From: Cryptomeria japonica
Taxonomy: Eukaryota; Streptophyta; Pinopsida; Cupressales; Cupressaceae
Reading direction: 5' to 3'
Assembly (NCBI RefSeq): GCF_030272615.1
Contig: NC_081408.1
Location: 761,848,673 to 761,912,672, forward strand
Length of the DNA: 64,000 nucleotides
Each line of letters begins with the position of its first letter. The stretch's first letter is position 1. Below are positions 20,370-31,992 of the stretch, in pieces. The notes under the pieces are model-generated. The model ran no database searches and was not told where the DNA came from. It worked only from the letters and a program-made list of their open reading frames with translations. The translations under genes were made by a program, and so were the position numbers.

Positions 20370-20575
20370 AAATTTCATTTTAATTTGGGAACATAAAGAA
20401 CATCATGTAATTTATCATTAGGCACATTGACATCACCAATAGCTTCTACTTTACAAGTATAATTGTTAGCAAGTTGAACAAAATTATTCGAAGTATCGGG
20501 ATGCATAGAATCATAAATTTCTTTATGAGAAGTAACATGTTGAGATGCACCAGAATCAATAATCCATTCAAGAGG
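20370..20575 (-). pseudogene. Copia aspartic protease remnant
   Basis: The minus strand reads WIIDSGASQHVTSHKEIYDS, with the DSGA active-site motif of Ty1/Copia proteases, and then VPNDKLHDVLYVPKLK. It would cut the polyprotein into its mature parts. It sits in the expected order between the gag zinc knuckle and the pre-integrase domain. It is close to full length, but its neighbours are frameshifted. Confidence 0.8.
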
Positions 20576-20630
20576 CTTTGAAGCATTGTAACTACAAGTA
20601 AATGCATGATGAGATGAATTACCATGATTA

Positions 20631-21469
20631 TTACCTTTTGTTATAATTAGGTTTATGTTGTTGATTATTTTGGTTCATTGGTTTTTTACCATTTTGTTTC
20701 TTAAAATAATTATTAGTCGCATGACCATCCTTACCACAATATGTACAATGGGGCCTCTTAGAATAATTATTCTTTTGATTATTATTAGAATTTTTATTAT
20801 AGGATTTGGAATGAAATTTATTATTAGAATAATGATTATTATGATTGTGATTTTTAGACATAAAAGCATGTTCACTACTTTCAAGAGTAGCAAACTAAAT
20901 TAATTTAGCTTCCTCTTGACGTAAAATATCATAAGTTAATTGAGTAGCTAAACTAGGAATAGCAAGCATGAATATTAGTAATAAATTGCTGAAATTGACG
21001 AGGAAAACATTTGTTAAGAATAAGATGAATTAAACGTATATCAGCTAGTGTAACTCCTAAACCCGTTAATTGACTATTAATAGAATCAAACTTCAATAAA
21101 AATTCATCCATGGATTTAAAATCGGTATACTTGAGATCTTTGAGTTGATCTTGAAGCTGAATTTTTTGGGATTCATTTGAGCTATCATAAGTTGTTTTCA
21201 AAATTTCCCATGCTTCATATGCTTTTGTACAATTTCCAATAAGAACATATAATTCAGTAACGATCGAAATACCAATTAAACCAAGTGCTTCCTTATTTTG
21301 AGCCTTCCACTTGTCTTGGTCGGCTTGAGGAGCAATTGTAGCGGCCTCTAAACTTTTATCAGTTGCAACATCCAAAAGGTGCTTGAAACGAAAAAATAAA
21401 GGAAATATGTGTTTTCCATGAATGATAATTAGTGCTATTTAATTTTACTTCAGGAATTAATGTAGACAT
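20631..21469 (-). pseudogene. Copia gag with zinc knuckle, frameshifted
   Basis: An ATG at 21469-21467 begins MSTLIPEVKLNSTNYHSWK, a typical Copia gag start. A frameshift in a T run near 21400 moves to the frame that reads DVATDKSLEAA, YEAWEILKTTYDSS, QLQDQLKDLKYTDFKSMDEF and FPRQFQQFITNI (UBN2-type gag domain). A second frameshift near 20975 leads to IPSLATQLTYDILRQEEAKL and then an Asn-rich tail with a zinc knuckle. The knuckle CTYCGKDGHATNNY has Tyr in place of the last Cys. Gag would form the particle and bind element RNA; this copy is dead. Confidence 0.85.
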
Positions 21470-23269
21470 GTTAGCAAAATAGTGAACAAATTATGATTAG
21501 TATTGAAAAAATACCCCCTTGAATTAAAAACAAAAAATTAACCTCCTTGATTAAACTTGAATCAAACTTGAATAATAACTTTTTAAAAATAACAATATTT
21601 TTTAAAAGAGACTATTTATCAAAGTATTATTTTCAAGTCTTTAATAACAAATTTTAAATTTTTTAAATTTTTTTATTTTATTTGAATCTTAATAATAAAA
21701 TAAAACTATTTTAAAAAAAATTAAAAAAACAAAAACAAAAAAATTTATTTAAAATTTTTATATATTAAAAAACTTTATTATTAAAAAAAACTATTGGTGA
21801 GTTACAAATCAAACAAATACAGAAATTGGAGGAAATGTTACCCTGCAATACAAATCAAAGATACAATTTTATGTTAAAATAGTTTTGGCGGCAAGCCTTC
21901 CAAAACAAAAAGGACAAAATGGGTTTGGCGACTAAGAGGATGTTGAGATGGTGAAACAACTCCCATCATGTGGTTTTGTGACTTGTTTCACTTCATTTCT
22001 CCATCGCTTCCACAAGTTCCTATTTTCTAGGCCTAGTAGCCCTACCTTCACGATTTTTGCTCAATTGCTTAGAAAAATTCCAAAAGACCCCCTAAAAGCT
22101 TTAGATATCTAGATACCCTTTTGGACATTCTTTGAGATTCAAGAGGTTAGGTTGTTTGATACGTTCGTACAGGTATGGACCCCAAAATGGCTCTTTTTAA
22201 GGGTTTAAGGTTTAAGAGTGTTCTCCAATAGTGTTTGTTGTTCTCCACACCATGTCACTCCTCCATACTCTCTCGGAGATTCTGCTAGACAACCATCCTC
22301 CTTGACAATCACTTGGCTCAATCCCATTTTCTCATCCCTACAAGCAATAATGCAAATAACAGTCAAGTTTCCTAGCCGAGCTATGGCAGAGCTCGCCTAG
22401 GGCTTGATAGAAAATTGCTCCAATGCAACCTCCAAGGTACCAAAATGAATATACACACTGTACATAGGCTCCATGACTTGAATCCCAAAGGCCATTGAGA
22501 AAACACAGTGGGATTTCAAGTTGGAGCCATTGCTAGGGTCTTAATCCCTTTGCTCAAGTCGAGAGCAGTGCAAACAAGAAAATTTTCAATCACAACACTA
22601 AACTTGCACTATGAAGGAGTATAATCACTTCCAAATCACCACAACAATGAATACTAAACCACCATGAAAGAACAGTAGTAAGATCAATCCATCTAGGACA
22701 AACTGCTATAAACAAAATTACAAGTTTTTTATGCAAAATCCGGAAATTGCCTTCAAATATTATTCAAGATTTGCTCTTTGGATCTTCCAACCCTTTTACA
22801 ATGATTTCAAAAGAATTATATATGCCTAATTACTCATAACCAACCACCCATCAGTTCCTTAACCACCGATTTGATCATTTTTTTGAAAAGTTGTTGCAAA
22901 AGTTGCAAAAAGTTGTCAAGCAACAATGACAACTTTTGCTCCACCATGCATTTTCAAAACGTAAACATATGCACACATTCTAAACCCCCTGGGATGGTTC
23001 CCTAACATCAAACCAACATTTCCAAAAGCCTTGTGAGGCCTTACAAAGAGTTTTACCCTATTTAGCAAAATGATGCCATTTTTGGCTTACAAAGGCACAT
23101 TGGCCAAAACCGAGAAAACAAGCTAACACTAGAGACAACACACTTCAAAATAACCCTAAAAGATACTTGTGGACCTACCAACAGTCCTTTATTCACTCAT
23201 TGATCATATTGAGGATCACTCACTCCAAAATTATGAAAATTTATCAAGAAATCTAGGTGCTCCTACACC
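21470..23269. other. Non-coding stretch, AT-rich at its left end
   Basis: From 21540 to 21790 the sequence is almost only A and T. The rest has ordinary composition and no recognisable gene or LTR boundary. The 5' LTR and primer site of the minus-strand Copia element should lie here, but I could not place them. Confidence 0.5.
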
Positions 23270-24190
23270 ATGCGACATTCTTCTTTTCTTACTTCCCCGA
23301 CGAATCAGATGCAGGCTCATTGATTGGCACGTTTATTTCAGGATTTGAAGTCTAGACCTTGTTTTTTCCACAACATTATTGTTTTTTGCTTCCCCGACAA
23401 AACATATGCACCCTCATTTGTTTTAGGATCTGAAGTCGGCCTTGTTTTTTCCGCAACATTCTTCATTTTTTGCTTCCCCAACGAAATAGATGCAACCTCA
23501 TTCACTGGCACGTTTGTTTTGCGATTAGCCTTCTATGCCAGAACCTCCTTGCCATGACCTGCACTATCACTTAAACTCTGGGCAACAAGATAGGATAGCT
23601 CAATAAGACATTCTTCAGATGTTTAAAGGAATTTAGTAAACTTCAAAACAATACGATCACTAAAAATTACCTCTGTTGCAATATTCTTTCTTTCCAGTAA
23701 CTCTAAAACCTTCTTCCTTCTCGCCTCCCTAACTGGACTGTTGTTGTACACTCACATTGCTTCCTTTATCTCTTCCTTCCCTTCGGTAGGAAGCTCATCA
23801 CGTGTTTTCTTGCCATATTTTATGCACACCCATTCAGTGACACGTTTTTTTTTCATACTATATCGTACACCCATTTGGTATTCGATATTAGAATCCATCT
23901 TTTTCAAGTATATTCGCGATTTCTAATTTCTTCGTATGATCCATGTTGCGTTGTCCACTACCACATGATTCGCATTTGCATTGTGCAACCCCCAATAATG
24001 GAAGTTGATGTTCTCTGACTCTATGCATATTAAGCTTCCCCAGATCCCAAAACTTACAACCTCCATTGTGGGAACAATGACATAAGAGACAAAAGTAGTG
24101 CAATCTGCCATTAATATGTTCTCTTTTGTGATCGTCTTGTTCCTGCACACAACCAACAAAGATAAAGCGACACATTCAATTTTGCACTAA
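23270..24190 (-). pseudogene. Decayed minus-strand ORF with repeated unit, unknown function
   Basis: Protein-like blocks are visible on the minus strand. 24175-23888 reads a Cys/His-rich segment (CLLCHCSHNGGCKFW, LNMHRVREHQLP, CKCESCGSGQRN) that could bind zinc. About 23830-23690 reads VTEWVCIKYGKKTRDELP, then a stop, then NNSPVREARRKKVLELL. About 23560-23270 holds a degenerate unit of roughly 28 codons (NVPVNEVASISLGKQK, then KTNEGAYVLSGKQK) repeated about three times. Stops and frameshifts break all parts. I do not recognise the family. It may continue the minus-strand repetitive ORF at 24610-25040. Confidence 0.4.
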
Positions 24191-24609
24191 TCAAGCATTA
24201 TAAAGATAATCCAAAATATAATGACTAATAGTGGACCTCCTCGTTACTCACCCCTCCTTGTTCCTGTTCGTGAGCGCTGACAGAATCACCTTGTCATTCA
24301 GTCTCCTGCTCTATGCTCACCTTGTGCTCACTACAAACATCCCCTTTTTCACTCTCACTGCCTGGAGCATCAATTTAATTGCCCTCATCTTCCTCACCAA
24401 CAGAGCCACTATCATAATGCTGTTAAATAAAATAGCACACATCATCGATGCTTTTTATGCCCATATATATATCTACATTTTCACTTATAAGTCCCAACTT
24501 CCAGCAACCATGCCATGCAATGATGGAAAAAATATATAATGCAATGATAAATAATTACTAGTGTGGTTGTGTAGTCACTCAGAAGCTGACTTGGCAATGG
24601 GTTCAAAAT

Positions 24610-25040
24610 TGGAGATCTGACTTGTGACTCATTTAGATTTGAATCCCCATCTAGTCCCTGACCTGAAAGCCCATCTCCTGTCTCTTTTAGATTTGGATCC
24701 CCAACTAGTCCCACATCAAAAAGCCCAACTTCTGACTCTTTCAAATTTGAATCCTCAACTAGTCCTGGATGTGAAAGCCCAACTCATGAATCTTTCAGAT
24801 TGGAATCCCCAACTGGTCGCGCATCTAAAAGAGCAACTCCTGACTCTTTCAGATTTGAATCCTCAACTAGTCCTGGATGTGAAAGCCCAACTTTTGAATC
24901 TTTCAGATTTGAATCCCCAACTAATCGCGCATCTGAAAGCCCAACTCCTGACTCTTTCGGATTTGAATCCTCAACTACTCCCAATTGTGAAAGCCCAACT
25001 CCTAAATCTTTTAGATTTGAATGCCAAATTGGTCCTGCAG
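24610..25040 (-). repeat. 54-bp minisatellite encoding 18-residue repeats on the minus strand
   Basis: About eight units of 54 bp are present. On the minus strand they encode an 18-residue unit such as VGLSHPGLVEDSNLKESG, and two unit types (SHPGLVEDSNLKE and SDARLVGDSNLKD) alternate, giving a 108-bp higher-order period. The frame is open for most of the array, with one stop. A plus-strand frame is also open (LNPQLV repeats), but the regular acidic and polar minus-strand repeat next to other minus-strand coding remnants makes that strand the better choice. Function unknown. Confidence 0.65.
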
Positions 25041-25642
25041 GCTACATCTGAAAGCCCAACTCTCTCTTGGGTATACAAATTGGATCTCCAGTCATAAGCA
25101 TTAAATAGTGACAATACCAAGGAATAATACATGTTGCATAATCCATTAAAACTACTTAGCTTACAACAAGACGATTTCACGTGTCACTGGGAAGTGAATG
25201 AGACCAACTCCTGGGAGATCATCTGCCTTTAGCTCCAGTAAACCATAATTAAGATCAATAGTTTCCCTCAACCTTTTTCTCAACACAATTGACATGATTG
25301 AATTGAAAAAAGAAGAAGATGCAATTGATATTATTCACACTATTAATAACACCACACATTCACCACAAATGACACAATCAACACACGACTAGTTATTCCG
25401 ACATTGCAATATAAAGTGAGCATGTCGCTGTGTTATGTACAACCCAACTAATGGTTTAGCCATAAACTATTCATGACATTTCGTTGTAGAACATATTTCG
25501 TTGCATTTGTAATGAAATAATGACTATGATCCATCGCCAACACTGTCAAAAAGGCTTCATGTGTTCTCCTCATCCAAAATACAACAGAAAAACTAGACTT
25601 TGTTAAGGATTGATAATGAAGGATGCAGAACACGCTTAACGC

Positions 25643-25760
25643 ATCGGCTACATCTATTCTAGCTCCAAAATGGACCTTTCTACAACATGTTAGCGACAGG
25701 TTAGTCAATCGCAGCCGCTAATTGTAAAATCAACAGTGTAAAACAAGTGTGCAACAATTA
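25643..25760 (-). mobile_element. Copy of the TATTCTGGCTCCAAAA MITE-like family (reverse orientation)
   Basis: It begins ATTCTAGCTCCAAAATGGACC and contains GTTAGCGACAGGTTAGTCAATC and CAGTGTAAAAC. These match, in reverse complement and with many changes, the units at 48915-49072 and 49117-49266. Confidence 0.55.
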
Positions 25761-26828
25761 AGATGGTCACTCTATGTCACACAATACACATGGATTCATT
25801 ACCATTAAGAAAGTCTTTGACGATAATTAATGGGTACAAAGACCTCCAATTTTTTATTTAGAAGACACATGTCTTTTGAAACGAGTATCTATTCTAAAGG
25901 TTCCATCTCTTTGCTGATATGGGAATATTATTAATAACCTAGTCTTATGTTCCCAAAAGAAAAAGAAAAACATTGTGAATGATAGACACATGAGGAGTTC
26001 GTCATGCCAATTGGAGACATCTGAAACAGAACCCCAAATAACATTTCAAATCGGAGTTGGATCGTCAAACACATGTAGTTCTCAAACATCACGAACATCG
26101 ATAATCTAGATATACAAATACACTGGGATGAACATAAACACTCTCATGCAAATTAACAAAATATATACAAATTTATAACACATAGTTGGCAAGAATAAGG
26201 ATTTTTGGTTCATATATTCAACTTTGGTTTAATGACTCAAAGATCCATAAATAACAATCGTACTGCATTCAGGTTGGAAAATAATATCTTATTGTCTAAT
26301 ATGGTGCATCTATAGCATAGAATATAAGGCATCAACCAATTGCATTGTTCATTTTCATCATTATCAAATTTAGTAAAAGTAAGGACATTAATATTACATG
26401 ATCAAGAATTGAAATTTATACATACATTTCTATCGCATAAAAAAATATAACAAGCCCCTTTCAAAAAGTTGCACAAGCCCAAAGATTATTAATAAGGGGA
26501 CATTACAATGCAAGTAGTATTAAAGAAGGGAGGGAGAGCAACAACCTGGGAACGTCTAGACATTTGTAGGGGGACTGCTCAATAGTCCTTGAAAATCAAC
26601 AAACTGCATGGATAACTAATGTTAGTGGTAGTTTACATTGGGAAGTAAATGCATTTCAAAAGACATAAAAGGAACCTACATGTTCACATATGAATATGCA
26701 GTTTAACATTCAATGTTCATTTAATATATATCACCTAAATTATGTGTCAATTTGCCATAGTGCCTATTCTATGTATATCAGCCACCTATTTTGGTACTAT
26801 TGTTATGCGCTCAAGGACATACACCTCT

Positions 26829-26985
26829 ATTTCGACTCGAAATCAACACTATGGTGCGACTAACACGCAACTTAGTCACACGTTTTACACTATATTCTAC
26901 ATTCAACGACTGTGATTGAATAAGATGTCACTAACACACAATAGGATTTGTCTATTCTCGAGCCTTGTTATTGACTAACTCCAAC
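26829..26985 (+). mobile_element. Diverged copy of the same MITE-like family
   Basis: CTATTTCGACTCGAAAT, GCGACTAACACGCAACTTAG, CACGTTTTACAC, CGACTGTGATTGA and the closing GTCTATTCTCGAGCC keep the order of the unit seen at 48.9-49.5 kb. Confidence 0.5.
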
Positions 26986-27584
26986 TCCAACACCAAGTGG
27001 CTTTACCTACCCAACAAGCCTTGTTATTTTAAATTGCATTGCGTGTTATCTTTTGGCTTTACCGTTGTTAGCTACATCAAATCACAAATCGTACATGATC
27101 AATGGTCCGAGAGGTTATCTCTTCTGGCTCCAAAATAGACAAATTGTACAGACTGACAAGGTCGTGTTAGACAAAAGTTGCCATAAAATGGAAAACCTAC
27201 AATTATAAACCTACCACAAACATGGGGTGTTAGTCCCCCTATACTTTTTTTTGCAGCCACAATAGAGGCGTCCCGCTGCGAGACTAACTTGAGTTTCGTG
27301 TTAGTCTTTTCTCTAACAAACGTACCAAGTTTTGGAGCCCACAACCTCTTCTTCCTGTTGGGATGTCGTCCGAACGCGGTTCCTTCATTCACAAGATTTT
27401 AATGTGCTTGTTATGCACAATAAACCGCCAGTAACCATGAAGCATGCCACAACCGTCCTCCGACATGTCCACATAATTTCATGTGGGCCCCGAGGAATGA
27501 AACCGACAACTCGACAACAAATCCACATCACATACCATGGGTCCGAGCACCACGACAAGTTGGCATGGTATGCATGTCTCATAA

Positions 27585-27905
27585 ATGTATGTCGATGCAT
27601 GTCATTGGTATGATAGGTCCTTTGTCGAGCCACAATACACTTAGCTATTAGGTGCCTCCCACATATATTTGCATATATGTTTATTCTGCAGTATTTGAGT
27701 GAGATTAGGTCCGTCCAACTTGTGTCAGACATGTCTATTTTGGCTTCAAAATGCGATTGTACCAACGACATGCATCAACATACATGGGACACGTCTATTC
27801 TGGCTCCAAAATGGACCTATCATACCAATGACATGCATCAACATACATGTCCCAGAATAAATATATATGCAAATACATGTGGCAGGCACCTAATAGCTAC
27901 ATGAA
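27585..27905. repeat. Scrambled inverted repeat
   Basis: ATGCATGTCATTGGTATGAT (27594) and a TATTAGGTGCC...TTTATTCTG block (27646-27690) both recur inverted at 27775-27900, but in swapped order. The right half also carries a TCTGGCTCCAAAATGGACC end. It looks like two rearranged copies of a small repeat. Confidence 0.6.
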
Positions 27906-28240
27906 AGAGAAAGTCATGTAAAATGTTTTGTTTCAAATTGAGCTTCTTTTACATGGTCTTGACCTCATTTACATGTTATGGTTTGCCTTTTGATGCAAAC
28001 AAACTCTTGAAAATCAGGTTGTTGACTGGTTGATGCAACCATTCCTTGACTGTGTGTGACCTGCTCTTGTTTAGGAGTTGATCTGTTGTTTGTTGACAAT
28101 TAGGAGTTGATCTACTATTTGTTTGACGATAGAAAAAATGGCGTCTTTTTTATCTGCCTAACGTGGAAAAAGGAAGACTAATGCATGAACGAAAACATTA
28201 TTGTTGAAGGGCTCCTTGTTGAAGCAACCTACGTCTATTA

Positions 28241-28890
28241 TGGCTCATTGTTGAAGGGGGATTTCTAGGACTGCGGTTTTCTATGTCATGCTACGGCTTG
28301 GAGTATGTTGAAATCCGCTTCTATAACAAGTATTTTTCCTGTTTCGATTTGGATTTTGTTTAAAATCATCAGGGTTTGCATTGTTTGTTTGCGTTTCTTG
28401 TTTGCCTCTATATGTAGCCAGAATAGTTTCAACCTATGTCGAATATTTGCCTGTTTTGGATCCAGAATAGATGCATACCATCGTGTTAGGGTTAGAGACT
28501 ACTAGGGTTAGGTTTTATTTTTTTGAGCAACTGAGAATAATGGAAACAAAGCATAATATTTCCATAGTTTCTTTTGTCCATGTTTTATTCTATCTTTTTC
28601 CTCTGTATTGCAAAGGACATGTTTGTTGAATTGCACGGTCAAAGGATCATGTGCATCACCTTTTCTATATATGTGTACGTGTGTGTGTGTGTATTGCTTC
28701 ATATATATATATATATATACACTAGCACACGCCAAACCGCAAACAAACAATGCAAACCCTAATCATTTTAAATAAAATCCAAACGGAAACAAGAAAAATA
28801 TGAGTTATAGAGGTAGATTTCAACATACCTCACACCCACCACAACACATAATACTGCAGTCCGAGAAATCTGCCCTCAACAATGAGCCTT
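28241..28890. repeat. Fold-back structure with arms of about 150 bp
   Basis: The left arm, about 28241-28400 (GGCTCATTGTTGAAGG, TATGTTGAAATCCGCTTC, GGTTTGCATTGTTTGTTTGC), recurs inverted at about 28733-28890 with substitutions. The loop of about 330 bp includes a GT run and a TA run. An inverted partner of the GT run with GAAGCAATACACACAC lies at 28975-29000. Confidence 0.65.
28678..28721. repeat. GT and TA microsatellites
   Basis: GTGTGTGTGTGTG followed by TTGCTTCATATATATATATA. Confidence 0.85.
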
Positions 28891-29574
28891 CAACAATCAA
28901 GCCTTCAACAATTAGACGCCCTTCAACAATGAGCCAGAATATAAGCAGCCTACCAAACCCCTATATATATGTGAATATGAAGCAATACACACACACACAT
29001 GCCGGTGGTTGTTTATTGTTTTTTGGCTTTTATTGTGTGTGTATAAGAATGAGCATTTCATCTTTAACAACTCTGCTCAATATGGAAAACTGACACATAT
29101 AATTATGGAAATATACATACCTTTAAAATCTTATAGATCTTCTTCACTCTGCCAACCCACAAATAGCAAACCTTGGTATCCTGACACGAGCATGCAACAA
29201 AATGATGCCTAATTTTCATAAACAGAACACAAAATGACACAGGAAATAAAAAATTTTATTGAATGTCTTAGGGTTTCAAATTACCGCACTCACCTAAGCA
29301 TCCACCCAAATCGTTTTCCTCTTGACACCTCCCAAGGGCACACTCACAACCACCTCTGCGATACAAAAATGATAAGAAAATTTGCAATCGAAAACACGGG
29401 GTTGAGGAAGGAATCACAAAAATATTGTTATTTGTTAGGGGGTTAGTGCAGGATCAAGGAGGGCCAAAAAGTGGCGATGTGAAAAAAATAGCCTTCCTCA
29501 CTCGCCTAAAAATGCGAAAATCCGTGTTGACTTTTTGCTTGGCCTGGGTGTCAGTACACCTTGGCCTGGTAATT

Positions 29575-29850
29575 ACCTATGCAAATCGAATATCGGATAA
29601 AATCGGATATCCGATTTTTATTTGTAATTTTAATTTAAAATATATATTATATGTTACGTATTATATAATACGTATTATATTATATTATATATAATATAAT
29701 ATTATATTATATTATATAATAATATAATATAATATTATATTATATAATATAATATTAAATTATATTATATATTATATAATATTGTATTATATTATATATT
29801 ATAATATAATATAATATAATATTATATTATATTATAATATAATATAATAT
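29575..29850. repeat. AT-rich palindromic repeat with a GGATATCC motif at its left end
   Basis: GAATATCGGATAAAATCGGA and TATCCGATTTTTATTTGTAA open the block. They are followed by about 200 bp made only of ATATT, TATAT and AATAT words, which can fold on themselves. The right end touches the LTR at 29851. The opening resembles the inner end of the terminal repeat of the fold-back element at 44.8 kb (GATTAAATCGGATATCGG). Confidence 0.65.
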
Positions 29851-31051
29851 TGTAGACACCTAAAAATGGTCAACGCTTGCGGAGTCATACTTTAACATTG
29901 GCGCATTGCCTCATTTTAGAGTTTTTGCATCGCATTAACATTTCTCCTATGTTACGCACTTGGTCTTTATCATTTGTGAGCATCGAGTCTTTCTTCTACG
30001 TTCTTCATTTATCGCTTTCAAATTAGGTCTTGTCGATAGCAATCTTCAGTCATGATTTTGGGTCGATCTTTGTCCTTGTCAATCTTGTCATATTGCGATC
30101 GATTTGTCATCGATCCTTGTCCTCTTCAATCATGTCAATTTGGATCAATTTGGATCAATTTGTCATTGTTCCTCGGCGCATTTATTAATCAAATCATTTA
30201 TCAATCCAAAATCATGATCGAATCGATATCAATTATCCTTTGTCAAGACTTAATTGTCATTCTTGCATTGCTAATTCATCTTCTAGGGTTTCGTGATTTC
30301 ATCATTTAACCTGGTTTGTTATTTCCTCCTTTAGGATTAATAAGGTTAATTATTCCTCTTTTGTGAATTAATTAATAAATGACAAATTATTAATTAATTT
30401 ACCTAATTTCTAATTTCCATCAATTCTCTAATTTCTTAATTTTCTTAATTCCTAATTTCAAATTCCTCCTATTTCTCTCCTAATTCCATGGGAATGACAT
30501 TCAATTTGTCATAAATTGTCATAATTGATAATCAATCAATTTTGACATAGAATGTGTCATAATTTGTCATCAATTATCAATCAATCAAATTGTGCATGGA
30601 AAGTGCATAATTTGTCATATTGATTTGCAATTTCCATTTGAATTGCATCATGCTAATCTTGTCATTTATCCAATTCTTCTATAAATTGGATGAATTTCTT
30701 CACTCAAATCCCTTGATTCTTGAATCCCGAATTCCTAATCAAACTACCGAACTTACGCTTCTAGTACTCTTGAGCTTTTCATCAATCTTGCTTTTAATTG
30801 TATGTGCACTTGTAGGTGAGATCCACAAACCCATTGAAGAGGAAAGAACAACAATGGAGCTGCATGGAAGGAGTATTCAATTCTACATCTCGTTTGCATA
30901 ATTTTCATTTTGAATGCTTTGTTTTCATACCTCTATTGAGTGTGCTTGGAATTAGGTTCATTTCAATGAGTGTTCCTTTTGATTGAGTTATCATGTCTTG
31001 TGTTTTGATTGATCTACTTATCTTGTGATGATTCCTAATTCCTATGCTACA
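29851..31051 (+). repeat. 5' LTR of the non-autonomous element
   Basis: 1,201 bp, TGTAGACACC to GCTACA, with a TATAAATTG box at 30680. It lacks a 51-bp segment present in the 3' LTR and has an extra 10-bp GGATCAATTT unit. Short ORFs inside (30052-30309, 30620-30901) recur in the 3' LTR and look non-coding. Confidence 0.92.
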
Positions 31052-31056
31052 TTAAT

Positions 31057-31082
31057 TGGTGAACCAGACGTGAATACTAACC
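31057..31082 (+). promoter_or_regulatory. Primer-binding site, nearest to tRNA-Gly
   Basis: TGGTGAACCAGACGTGAAT lies five bases after the LTR. It resembles the complement of the 3' end of plant tRNA-Gly(GCC), TGGTGCACCAGCCGGGAAT, with about three mismatches in this stretch. The position is certain; the tRNA identity is tentative. It differs from the tRNA-Lys site of the Tat element at 5387. Confidence 0.55.
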
Positions 31083-31177
31083 TTCTAACCCCTTTACTGT
31101 GTTTTGGAGTGCTTATAAGTTGATTTTGCAGGTCAAAAACCCAAAAACAGGGCCGTGCAGTGCATTCTGGACACTTC

Positions 31178-31292
31178 TGCGCTTGTGTGAAGCATTCTGC
31201 GCCTGTGTTGAGCATCTTGTGCCTGTGTATGCAACATTCTGCGCTTGTGTCAGACATCTTGCGCCTGTGTCATGAGTTCTGCGCTTGTGTAA
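31178..31292 (+). repeat. Leader array of TGCGC(T/C)TGTGT cores, period about 20 bp
   Basis: GCGC (once GTGC) cores start at 31179, 31199, 31219, 31241, 31261 and 31281. Each is followed by YTGTGT and a variable 9-10 bp. The position just after the primer site and the GCGC core parallel the 21-bp arrays in the Tat leader, although the flanking bases differ. Confidence 0.8.
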
Positions 31293-31615
31293 AGTCCAAA
31301 ACAGAGGTGAAAAATGCAGTTTCTACTTGAAATTTTTGGTGTTTTTGCTTTCTGTTTTCTGTGCTTTGGATTTTGGTACTAATTATTGGTGCAGGATCTT
31401 GGCATACGCATGGCAAAGACTAAAAATCAAACTACTAACATGTGTTATGCAGAATCGATGGTCAAAGACAACAAATCAAACCCCTAACTTGGATTTTGCA
31501 GGTTGCCTTGGAAAAACAACCAAATTGTGTGCTTGAGATTTTTAATTAGGCACTTAGTGATTTATAAATAGGTGGGAATGAACATTTGCTTGCTTTGATT
31601 GTTAAGTGTGACATT

Positions 31616-31820
31616 GGAGTAGGAGAGTATGCTCTCATCCTTCTTAGGGTGATCAGAAATCCAGATCTTCGATACCATGCTTGTGTTGTTGATTGAGTGT
31701 CTCCATTAGAGGGCCTGCCTTCCCGACCACTTTGCTTTTGCAAGCAAGTGATAATCGTGAGAAGGGAATGACCCAAAGTGAGTACGGCTAGAATTCCTTG
31801 GCATTCTAACTCACTATAAA
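31616..31820 (+). promoter_or_regulatory. Leader block shared with the Tat element
   Basis: GTATGCTCTC, AGGGTGATCAGAAATCCAGA, GGGCCTGCCTTCCCGA, GAAGGGAATGACCCAAAGTG and CTCACTATAA are in the same order and spacing class as at 6583-6785. It lies well inside the leader, upstream of the long ORF. Confidence 0.6.
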
Positions 31821-31925
31821 AAAATACCTGATGAGCGAAAGCTTTGAAGGAAGTGTTACGTGGGAATTGTAGTTACTTGGAAACTCTTTCTCATATCAAC
31901 ATCTAAGTAGGGCCTTTTGGTCTAA

Positions 31926-31992
31926 ATCGTGCTTGCACGACTACATTTGTTTGGTATCTTGATGGGCTTAATGTCTCAATCACGCTTGCGTG
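31926..31992 (+). promoter_or_regulatory. Two perfect 6-bp hairpins with TT loops
   Basis: TCGTGC-TT-GCACGA (near 31927) and TCACGC-TT-GCGTGA (near 31979) have different stems, the same size and the same loop. They could be RNA structures or protein sites. Confidence 0.6.

Noticed and set aside
21470-22500. 5' LTR and primer site of the minus-strand Copia element
   Set aside because: No GCTCTGATACCA-like sequence or paired LTR could be located, so I did not annotate them.
24624-25097. 157-codon plus-strand frame of LNPQLV repeats
   Set aside because: The minus strand of the same repeat gives a more protein-like unit and agrees with neighbouring minus-strand remnants.
30052-30901. Open frames of 85 and 93 codons in the 5' LTR, repeated in the 3' LTR
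   Set aside because: Their recurrence only reflects LTR duplication. No domain is visible and the composition is that of AT-rich DNA.
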